DNA from: Chloroflexia bacterium
GTDB taxonomy: Bacteria; Chloroflexota; Chloroflexia; Thermomicrobiales; JALYUS01
Assembly (NCBI GenBank): GCA_025924435.1
Contig: JAICIL010000232.1
Location: forward strand, 1 to 7,182
Direction of reading: 5' to 3'
DNA: 7,182 bases
Position numbers and translations under genes: made by a program. This document shows positions 1 to 4,803 of the stretch, piece after piece. Each line of letters begins with the position of its first letter. The first letter of the stretch is position 1. The notes below the pieces were generated by a model that saw only the letters and a program-made list of their open reading frames with translations, searched no databases and was not told the DNA's origin.

Positions 1-894
1 CACACCCTCGCCTCCGTACCGATCGCCGTCGGAGGGGAAATCGTCGCCACGCTCTACGCGGCGGCATGCGGCGCGAGCGCGCCGCTCGACGAAGCCGCGC
101 TCGCGACGCTTACCGGCGCCGCCGTGCACGCGGGCCGGGCGACCATGAAGGCGCGCGCACACCGGGACCTCACGGCGCGGCTCGATGCGCTCGAAGCGGC
201 GACCCGCCAGAAGGATGACTTCCTCGCCACCGTCTCGCACGAACTGCGCACGCCGCTGACGGCGATTCTCGGCTTCGCCCACATCATTGTGGAGAACGAC
301 GCGCTCGGCCCGGACCGGCGGCGCGGCATGGCGGAAGACATCGTCGCGAGCGGCGGGCTGCTGCTCACGCAGGTGAACGACCTGCTGGACATCGTCCAAC
401 TCGGCGCGGGCCGCCTCACCGTCGCACTGGAGACGGTGGATGTGGCCGCCGTCATCGCCTGGTGCGAGCGCGCCGTCCAGGCCCTGATGCACAGCAAGAA
501 TCTGCGCTTTGCGCTCTCCATCCCGCCGAACCTCCCCCCGGCCCGCGCGAACGGCGCGCGGTTGCAGCAGGTCCTGCTCAACCTCCTCGTCAATGCCTAC
601 AAGTTCACACCGGCGGGCGGCGCGGTGACGATCGAGGCCAGAGCGATGGATGGAAGCGTGGCAATCGCCGTGCGGGATACGGGCATCGGCATCGCGCCGG
701 AACACGCCGCGCGCATCTTCGAGCCGTTCGCCCGCGTCGAGACGGAGTACACGCGCACCCAGTCCGGCGCGGGCGTCGGCCTCGCCGTCGCGCGGCAACT
801 CGCGGACCTGATGGACGGCGCGATCCTCCTCGACAGCACGCCCGGTGTCGGCAGCACCTTCACGGTCACGCTCAACGCGGCGACGCGGGCATAG
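1..894 (+). CDS. Sensor histidine kinase, soluble, GAF-type N-terminus (5' end cut by window)
   Basis: This is the C-terminal 297 residues of an ATP-dependent autophosphorylating sensor kinase. The frame is open from the first base. A GTG at 124 is a possible start, but it has no Shine-Dalgarno and would cut off a sensible upstream segment, so I read the gene as truncated by the window. Visible residues 1-42 (VPIAVGGEIVATLYA...) resemble the last strand and helix of a GAF domain. A helical linker follows (about 43-72), then the HisKA H-box SHELRTPL with the phospho-acceptor His at visible residue 80. The HATPase_c boxes are present: N-box LLNLLVNAYKFTP (Asn at 198), G1 DTGIGIAP, F-box IFEPFARVE and G2 SGAGVGLAVARQ. 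No membrane segment is visible in this part, so it is probably cytosolic. No receiver domain follows the kinase core. Its partner regulator is not in the window; the regulator at 6186-6893 has its own kinase next to it. The gene converges on the one at 966-1805. The family call is firm; the signal it senses is unknown. Confidence 0.93.
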   Translation, partial: HTLASVPIAVGGEIVATLYAAACGASAPLDEAALATLTGAAVHAGRATMKARAHRDLTARLDALEAATRQKDDFLATVSHELRTPLTAILGFAHIIVENDALGPDRRRGMAEDIVASGGLLLTQVNDLLDIVQLGAGRLTVALETVDVAAVIAWCERAVQALMHSKNLRFALSIPPNLPPARANGARLQQVLLNLLVNAYKFTPAGGAVTIEARAMDGSVAIAVRDTGIGIAPEHAARIFEPFARVETEYTRTQSGAGVGLAVARQLADLMDGAILLDSTPGVGSTFTVTLNAATRA

Positions 895-965
895 CCCACC
901 CCCACCGCCCAGCGGACGCCCGCTCCCGGCGCGGGAGGGGAGCATGTTCTGTCCCGTCGGGGAGT
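895..965. repeat. GC-rich stem between converging genes (degenerate REP-like copy)
   Basis: The 71 bp between the two convergent stop codons contain the stem CTCCCG/CGGGAG (923-928 with 932-937, loop GCG), followed by GGGG and preceded by C-rich sequence. The core resembles the CTCCCG-cgt-CGGGAG core of the palindromes at 6064-6174. It could act as a bidirectional transcript end, but no T-tract follows on either strand, so a canonical intrinsic terminator is not supported. Confidence 0.45.
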
Positions 966-1805
966 CTACCCGCCGTAGCGCCAGCGGTAGTAGTGCTGGC
1001 CGATGTTGCCGAACTCGACGCGGAAGGCGGGGTCGTTGTTCGGGTTGTAGGTCAGCACGCGCCGCTCGAAGGCCTGGGCAAAGATCGTCGTCGCCTTGCC
1101 GCCGATCGGCACGGTCGCGATCACCACCGGCGAGATCGGATAGCCGGGCGTCTGGTCAATCGGGACGCCCGCATCGGTCAGCCGCTTGATGAAATCCTGG
1201 AACGGCGTGTACACCACCTGACCATAATGATTGGATGGATCCGCGACATACGTGAAGGTATCGCCGGATGGCGCGTCGAATTGCGCCGCGTAGGGCTTCG
1301 CGTTCTCCGCCGTCAGCGGCGTGAACTGGCGATTGTCGCCGAAGATATAGGCGCTGAATGTGTTCGGGCTGTTCGGGTCGTAGTACTCGGCGAACTTGCC
1401 GAGGTCGGCGTAGGTCAGCCCGTCCGTGCCGGGATCGCCCGCGAGGTTGACCTGCGCCGGGGCGCGCTGCTCGAAGGTGCCGTCGCCGAGCTGCACCTTG
1501 CCGCTCTTCAACTCCACGCTGAGCAGGCCGGTCGTGACGCGGGCATCCGGGGCGAACTGCTCCATGCGCGCCTTATCGAAATACTGGACGGTGCGCTTCC
1601 CGCCGGGCGCTTCCTTGTACGGCTCCGATTGCCCGTCCCGCGCGGTGGCGAGCGGCCCCCAGAAGTTCGGCTGGATAGCCTCGGCTTGCCGCCAGGCCGC
1701 CTCGATCATCGGCGAGGCGTAGCCGGACGCCGCCTGCGCGCCCATCGTGCCGACCCAGAGCGCGACCATCGCGACCGACAGCGTGACACCCCATCGCTGA
1801 CGCAT
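966..1805 (-). CDS. Secreted protein of unknown function, Chloroflexota-type
   Basis: A 279-residue exported protein. I chose the ATG at 1805 because it begins a clean signal peptide: MRQRW, a hydrophobic core at about residues 7-21, then an AQA cleavage site near residues 23-25. GAGAGAAGGGA also lies just upstream. An ATG 27 bases further up would place that purine tract inside the gene. The mature part is rich in Tyr, Phe, Asn and Pro and has no Cys. Two segments look like diverged copies of one motif: VQYFDKARMEQFAP (about residues 73-86) and AQAFERRVLTYNPNNDPAFR (about 243-262). The second is followed by EFGNIGQHYYRWRYGG at the very C-terminus. From memory, this 'F-E-R-x-x-x-x-Y-x-P ... 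G-N-x-G-Q-H-Y-Y-R-W-R-Y' ending recurs in exported Chloroflexota proteins, sometimes after other domains. No catalytic motif is recognisable, so no function is assigned. It appears to be a single-gene transcript with its own promoter candidate (1907-1934). Confidence 0.85.
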   Translation of the reverse strand: MRQRWGVTLSVAMVALWVGTMGAQAASGYASPMIEAAWRQAEAIQPNFWGPLATARDGQSEPYKEAPGGKRTVQYFDKARMEQFAPDARVTTGLLSVELKSGKVQLGDGTFEQRAPAQVNLAGDPGTDGLTYADLGKFAEYYDPNSPNTFSAYIFGDNRQFTPLTAENAKPYAAQFDAPSGDTFTYVADPSNHYGQVVYTPFQDFIKRLTDAGVPIDQTPGYPISPVVIATVPIGGKATTIFAQAFERRVLTYNPNNDPAFRVEFGNIGQHYYRWRYGG

Positions 1806-1906
1806 GTACCCCGTCCCTTCTCTCGACCGCATCGTCGCGGCCTCATTCCGACGCTTCTTCGCGCGGGACACTCCATGCGCCGCGCACCCCCATCTACGTG
1901 CCGCCC

Positions 1907-1934
1907 ATTGTACTGGTTCACACCCGCCCGGCAA
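1907..1934 (-). promoter_or_regulatory. Candidate sigma-70-type promoter for the secreted-protein gene
   Basis: On the minus strand, TTGCCG (1934-1929, four of six matches to the -35 consensus) is followed by a 16-base spacer and TACAAT (1912-1907, five of six matches to the -10 consensus). This would start transcription near 1900 and give a leader of about 95 bases before the ATG at 1805. It is the best hexamer pair I found in the gap, which also contains AT-poorer sequence less likely to act as a promoter. It is inferred from motifs only. Confidence 0.4.
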
Positions 1935-2189
1935 TTGTGGCGATCCCCGCCCGATGCCGCTATGCAGATCGCGACGGGGCGCGGTATCACCTCGTCCCCT
2001 CCAATCCCGTTTCTTTCTTCACTTAGGAGGCACGCGGTTCGCTGGAGAGACTCGGTGGTAGCAGGCTTTCCAGCCTGCCCTTTGGCTTGGAGAGGCAGGC
2101 TGGAAAGCCTGCTACCACCAAGAAAAGCACCCCAGATGCGTAACTCCTCCTTCTCTTTGCGCCTTTGCGGTTCTCCCCGGTTCCCGTCG
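1935..2189. other. Non-coding gap between the PaaG-like gene and the secreted-protein promoter
   Basis: I see no credible gene here on either strand. Reading frames that cross it translate the inverted repeat at 2054-2119 into low-complexity text with no start signal or family resemblance. Contents: the 26-bp inverted repeat; two copies of CTTTGCG at 2155-2161 and 2163-2169, 21 bases after the stop codon of the PaaG-like gene; and an isolated AGGAGG on the plus strand near 2025-2030 that leads into no convincing reading frame. Confidence 0.6.
2054..2119. repeat. Perfect 26-bp inverted repeat, 14-nt loop
   Basis: The left arm 2054-2079 (starting GGTGGTAGCAGG) and the right arm 2094-2119 (ending CCTGCTACCACC) are exact reverse complements over 26 bases, around the loop 2080-2093 (CTTTGGCTTGGAGA). 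Each arm also contains an internal near-symmetry, GCAGGCT...AGCCTGC. A transcript of either strand could form a very stable hairpin. It lies 70 bases downstream of the PaaG-like stop codon. No U-tract follows it on the minus strand (CCGAGTCTC follows), so it is better called a dispersed hairpin repeat than an intrinsic terminator. From memory, sequences of the type TAGCAGGCTTTCCAGCCTGC occur many times in some environmental bacterial genomes. Confidence 0.9.
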
Positions 2190-2981
2190 CTACTCGCCGG
2201 TGAACTTCGGCGGGCGCTTTTCCAGGAAAGCGGCGACGCCCTCCTTGTTGTCTTTCGTGCGGCTGGCGAGGGTTTGCATATCCGCCTCGTATTCGAGGAC
2301 GGCGTCGAGATCGGGCATCATTGTGCGGTTGAAGGCGCGCTTGGTCAGGCCAATCGCCCGCGTCGGCAGGGCGGCGAGGCGCATGGCCAATTCGCGCGTC
2401 TTCTCCATGAAGGCATCGGCGGGCACGACCTGATTGACGAGGCCGAGCCGGAGCGCTTCCTCCGCGCCGATGCGGTCGCCGGTGAAGGCGAGTTCTGCCG
2501 CCTTTGCGTAGCCGACGAGCAGCGGCAGGAACAACGTCCCGCCGCTGTCCGGCACCAGGCCGATCTTGACGAACGCCTGCACGAACGAGGCCGCCTCGCT
2601 CGCGATGCGCATGTCGCACGCCAGCGCGAGGTTCGCGCCCGCGCCCGCCGCGACGCCATTGACCGCCGCGATGACGGGTTTCTCGATCGCGCGGATGCGC
2701 CGCACCAGCGGATTGTAGCCGTGGCGCAGGTGGTCGCCGACCGACGGACGAGGCGCGTCCGCCGCTTCCCCCCGCATGTTCAGGTCCTGCCCCGCGCAGA
2801 AGCCGCGCCCTGCGCCCGTCAGGACGATGCAGCGCACGGACGCATCCCGCTCCGCGCCCCGGAAGGCATCCTGCAACTCCGTGAGCATCGCATCCGTCAC
2901 CGCGTTGAGCACGTCCGGCCGGTTCAGCGTCAGCGTCAGCACGCCGTCCGTTGTCTCCGAGAGGATAGTTTCGTATGCCAT
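2190..2981 (-). CDS. paaG: Crotonase-family enzyme, PaaG-like (epoxyphenylacetyl-CoA isomerase type)
   Basis: A 263-residue cytosolic acyl-CoA enzyme, close to the length of E. coli PaaG, which isomerises ring-1,2-epoxyphenylacetyl-CoA to the oxepin-CoA in aerobic phenylacetate breakdown. Features that match PaaG rather than a plain hydratase: TGAGRGFCAGQDLN (residues 55-68), YNPLVRR (89-95), KPVIAAVNGVAAGAGANLAL (101-120), and GLVPDSGGT (141-149) with Asp145 where hydratases carry the second catalytic Glu two turns earlier. In the first oxyanion/active-site loop it has AGAGANL where hydratases have GGGCEL, so the first Glu is absent. The C-terminus, FLEKRPPKFTGE, is the usual crotonase tail. 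The start at 2981 is set by GGAGG at 2989-2993, seven bases upstream. It lies 147 bp downstream of a second crotonase gene and may share its transcript. No paaABCDE, paaK or paaZ is in the window, so the substrate is inferred from family only; a general delta3,delta2-enoyl-CoA isomerase role is the main alternative. Confidence 0.88.
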   Translation of the reverse strand: MAYETILSETTDGVLTLTLNRPDVLNAVTDAMLTELQDAFRGAERDASVRCIVLTGAGRGFCAGQDLNMRGEAADAPRPSVGDHLRHGYNPLVRRIRAIEKPVIAAVNGVAAGAGANLALACDMRIASEAASFVQAFVKIGLVPDSGGTLFLPLLVGYAKAAELAFTGDRIGAEEALRLGLVNQVVPADAFMEKTRELAMRLAALPTRAIGLTKRAFNRTMMPDLDAVLEYEADMQTLASRTKDNKEGVAAFLEKRPPKFTGE

Positions 2982-2999
2982 TGTGCAACCTCCGGTTGG

Positions 3000-3134
3000 A
3001 GTAGCCAGTAGTCGGTAGTTGGTAGTCAGTTGAAAACGGAAGCGTTACGCGCGTTTATCTATTCTCCGCTGCCTGCCGTATTCTGTTTACTGTCTACTGT
3101 TCACTGACTACTGACTACCGACTACTGGCTACTT
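3000..3134. repeat. Heptamer arrays in inverted pair (GTAGTYR / ACTACYG), locus 1
   Basis: The left arm holds four tandem heptamers at 3000-3027: AGTAGCC, AGTAGTC, GGTAGTT, GGTAGTC. The right arm holds seven at 3086-3134: TTTACTG, TCTACTG, TTCACTG, ACTACTG, ACTACCG, ACTACTG, GCTACTT. The 31-base segments 3000-3030 and 3103-3133 are reverse complements with only two mismatches. The 72 bases between them are unrelated sequence. The right arm overlaps the stop codon (3131-3129) of the hydratase gene, and the left arm begins six bases beyond the Shine-Dalgarno of the PaaG-like gene. The array therefore spans nearly the whole intergenic gap. Confidence 0.9.
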
Positions 3135-3905
3135 CCCCTTCCATTGCGGCGGGCGCTTTTCGAGGAAGGCGGCCATGCCCTCGCGCATGTCCTCGGTGGA
3201 GAAGAGCAGGAAGAAGTTCTTGCGCTCGGCGTCGAGGCCCGCCTCCAAGGTCATGTCGTACGCCTTGAGCACGGCGTCCTTGCCCAGCATCACGGCGAGC
3301 GGCGGGCGTGCGGCAACTTCCTTCGCCAGTTGCGTCGCCGATTCGAGCGCCAGTTCATTCGGCACGACGCGGTTGACCAGCCCGGCGGCGAATGCTTCCT
3401 GGGCGGTGATCTGTCGCCCGGTCAGCACCATCTCCATCGCCAGCGCCTTGCCGACGGCGCGCGTCAGCCGCTGCGTGCCGCCCGCACCGGGGATGACGCC
3501 GATGAGGATTTCCGGCTGGCCGAAGCGGGCGGACTCGGACGCGACGATCATGTCGCACATCATCGCCAGTTCGCAACCGCCGCCGAGCGCGTAGCCATTG
3601 ACCGCCGCGACCAGCGGCGTGCGCACCCTGCGGATCCGCTCCCACCGGGCAAACTGGTTGCGCGTGAGCATCTCGACCGCCGAGGCGTCGGCCATCTCGC
3701 CGATGTCCGCCCCCGCGGCGAAGGCCCGCTCATTGCCGGTGATGACGATGCAGCGCACCGCGCCGTCCGCATCCAGCGCCTCCAGCGCGTCCACTAATTC
3801 GGTCATCAGCGGCGAACTGAGGGCATTGAGCACCTTCGGCCGGTTCAGCCGCACGACCGCGATCCCGTCCCCCCGCTCGACAAGAATATTCTCGTACTCG
3901 GCCAT
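3129..3905 (-). CDS. Enoyl-CoA hydratase (crotonase family)
   Basis: A 258-residue cytosolic enzyme predicted to add water to trans-2-enoyl-CoA, giving 3-hydroxyacyl-CoA. Both catalytic glutamates of classical hydratases are present and 20 residues apart, as in mitochondrial ECHS1: Glu112 in GGGCELAMMCD and Glu132 in FGQPEILIGVIPGAGGTQRL. The CoA-binding and oxyanion-hole segments NRPKVLNAL (21-29), AFAAGADIGEM (61-71) and PLVAAVNGYALGGG (97-110) are intact, and the tail FLEKRPPQWKGK is typical. The ATG at 3905 is chosen because AAGGGGAG (3918-3911) sits about five bases before it. It is first of the two crotonase genes in the minus direction. The pairing hydratase then PaaG-like isomerase recalls paaF-paaG, but this protein is a generic hydratase by sequence and no specific symbol is justified. 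Its stop codon lies inside a heptamer repeat array. Confidence 0.93.
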   Translation of the reverse strand: MAEYENILVERGDGIAVVRLNRPKVLNALSSPLMTELVDALEALDADGAVRCIVITGNERAFAAGADIGEMADASAVEMLTRNQFARWERIRRVRTPLVAAVNGYALGGGCELAMMCDMIVASESARFGQPEILIGVIPGAGGTQRLTRAVGKALAMEMVLTGRQITAQEAFAAGLVNRVVPNELALESATQLAKEVAARPPLAVMLGKDAVLKAYDMTLEAGLDAERKNFFLLFSTEDMREGMAAFLEKRPPQWKGK

Positions 3906-3920
3906 CCATCTCCCCTTTCA

Positions 3921-4080
3921 AGCAATGAGCAACGAGCGGTACGAAGCCTGGCTGCGCGCTGCCGTATGTCGACATGATAGAGCAGGATACGCAAACAATG
4001 AGAGGGGCAGCAATTCCCCTCTCATTGCTCATTGCTCATTGCTCATTGCTTCCCGCCCAGGGGGCGCCCGCTCATTGCTT
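3921..4080. repeat. Heptamer arrays in inverted arrangement (CTCATTG / AGCAAYG), locus 2
   Basis: The left arm is AGCAATG, AGCAACG at 3921-3934, a few bases beyond the Shine-Dalgarno of the hydratase gene. The right side has four exact tandem CTCATTG heptamers at 4021-4048, then a GC-rich 22-base interruption, then one more CTCATTGCTT at 4071-4080. That last unit ends two bases before the stop codon (4085-4083) of the zinc-ribbon gene. The arms are complementary (CAATGAGC against GCTCATTG). The period is exactly seven bases and copies 1-4 are identical, which suggests recent expansion. Confidence 0.88.
3996..4027. repeat. Perfect 12-bp hairpin inside heptamer locus 2
   Basis: CAATGAGAGGGG (3996-4007) and CCCCTCTCATTG (4016-4027) are exact reverse complements around the loop CAGCAATT (4008-4015). 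The right half uses the first CTCATTG unit of the tandem array. On the minus strand it falls between the zinc-ribbon gene and the hydratase gene. It has no trailing U-tract on the minus strand (TTTGCG follows), so a terminator role is only a weak possibility. Confidence 0.85.
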
Positions 4081-4082
4081 CG

Positions 4083-4562
4083 TTAGAGCGCATCGAGATT
4101 GAAGGTCGGCGGCTCCAGCGGCAGGGGCGGCGCGGCTTCGGGATGGAACGGCTCGAAGTTGACGGGGTTGCCCGCGTAATGGCACTCGTGGCAGACCTGC
4201 CGCTCCCCGTGCCAGCGGCACCCGGCGCAGTAGCCGCCGCCGTAGAAGTAATCGAAGAGGCGCGGGTCCATCGTCGTCAGCGGCCGCGCCGACGCGAGCC
4301 GCAGGTACTCGGCGACGACGAGCGGTTCGAGGTGGCGGGGCAGGCAGGTGGGATAGGGCAGGATAAACGTCTCGCACGTCGCGCAATCGCGGATGGCGAT
4401 CGCTTCGTCCGCATCGCGCACGACTTCAAACAGATCCCACTCGACACCGGCCATCGCGGAGAGATATTGCAGGAGGTGCGCCTTATCAATGGTGCGCGTC
4501 GCGAGGTGGTCCAACAAGGGACGGACACGCTGCACGACCTCCTGTGTCGCGAGATATACCAT
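4083..4562 (-). CDS. Small protein of unknown function with a zinc-ribbon-like Cys motif
   Basis: A 159-residue protein that I do not recognise as a named family. The ATG at 4562 is preferred because GGGGGGA lies about seven bases upstream; an ATG at 4670 would extend the frame through a promoter-like region with no Shine-Dalgarno. The N-terminal half (about 1-58) looks helical (MVYLATQEVVQRVRPLLDHL...). Three cysteines follow: C60-x2-C63 and C73 (DCATC, YPTC). Near the C-terminus is C112-x2-C115-x8-C124-x2-C127 (YCAGCRWHGERQVCHECHY), the spacing of a small zinc ribbon, with H118, H125 and H128 nearby. The last 20 residues are Pro-rich. There is no signal peptide or membrane segment, so it is probably cytosolic. 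Zinc binding is inferred from cysteine spacing; the role could be nucleic-acid or protein binding, or simply structural. It stands between the crotonase pair and the two-component system without a tight operon link to either. Confidence 0.8.
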   Translation of the reverse strand: MVYLATQEVVQRVRPLLDHLATRTIDKAHLLQYLSAMAGVEWDLFEVVRDADEAIAIRDCATCETFILPYPTCLPRHLEPLVVAEYLRLASARPLTTMDPRLFDYFYGGGYCAGCRWHGERQVCHECHYAGNPVNFEPFHPEAAPPLPLEPPTFNLDAL

Positions 4563-4618
4563 CTGTTTTCCCCCCGTCTTCTCCGTCGCGCCTATGCTGT
4601 TGTCATAACTGCATGCAT

Positions 4619-4648
4619 ATCGTACCACGCGTGGGGCACTTCCCACAA
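4619..4648 (-). promoter_or_regulatory. Weak promoter candidate with overlapping dyads, upstream of zinc-ribbon gene
   Basis: On the minus strand, TTGTGG (4648-4643) and TACGAT (4624-4619) are separated by 18 bases; each hexamer is only a partial match to consensus. The spacer contains the perfect 10-bp palindrome CCACGCGTGG (4625-4634), overlapped by a second dyad, GTGGG/CCCAC (4631-4635 with 4642-4646). Dyads between the -35 and -10 elements are typical positions for repressor operators, but this is inference from position alone. Confidence 0.28.
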
Positions 4649-4717
4649 CCACCATTCCGCTGAAGCACAACAGGGATTGTTATGCGAATGCACAACCGCA
4701 AGATTGATGCCAGATTG

Positions 4718-4800
4718 AGTAATGAGTAACGAGTAACGAGTAACGAGTAACGAGAGGATCGGCGCCCTGCCTCATTACTCGTTACTCGCGACTCGTTATT
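4718..4800. repeat. Heptamer arrays in inverted pair (AGTAACG / CGTTACT), locus 3
   Basis: The left array is one AGTAATG and four identical AGTAACG units at 4718-4752. The right array is CATTACT, CGTTACT, CGCGACT, CGTTATT at 4773-4800. Segments 4737-4754 and 4771-4788 are reverse complements at 17 of 18 positions, separated by the 16-base loop AGGATCGGCGCCCTGC. The single mismatch becomes a G-U pair in a minus-strand transcript. The right array ends three bases before the histidine kinase stop codon (4806-4804). Confidence 0.9.
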
Positions 4801-4803
4801 TCG

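Noticed and set aside
124..126. GTG at 124 as the true start of the first kinase
   Set aside because: There is no Shine-Dalgarno, and the upstream in-frame residues look like the end of a GAF domain.
2054..2119. 26-bp inverted repeat as a rho-independent terminator
   Set aside because: The stem is strong, but no U-tract follows on either strand and the loop is long; a repeat-family member is the better description.
462..3011. An 849-codon open frame on the plus strand
   Set aside because: It crosses the kinase 3' end, the intergenic repeats and the antisense of two well-supported genes. Its product is Arg/Ala/Gly-rich with no domain; long antisense frames are expected in GC-rich DNA.
4021..4080. 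Tandem CTCATTG copies as a CRISPR-like array
   Set aside because: The units are 7 bp and contiguous with no spacers, and no cas genes are present.
4563..4670. N-terminal extension of the zinc-ribbon protein from an ATG at 4670
   Set aside because: The added residues cover promoter-like sequence and dyads, and the ATG at 4562 has a better-placed purine-rich ribosome site.
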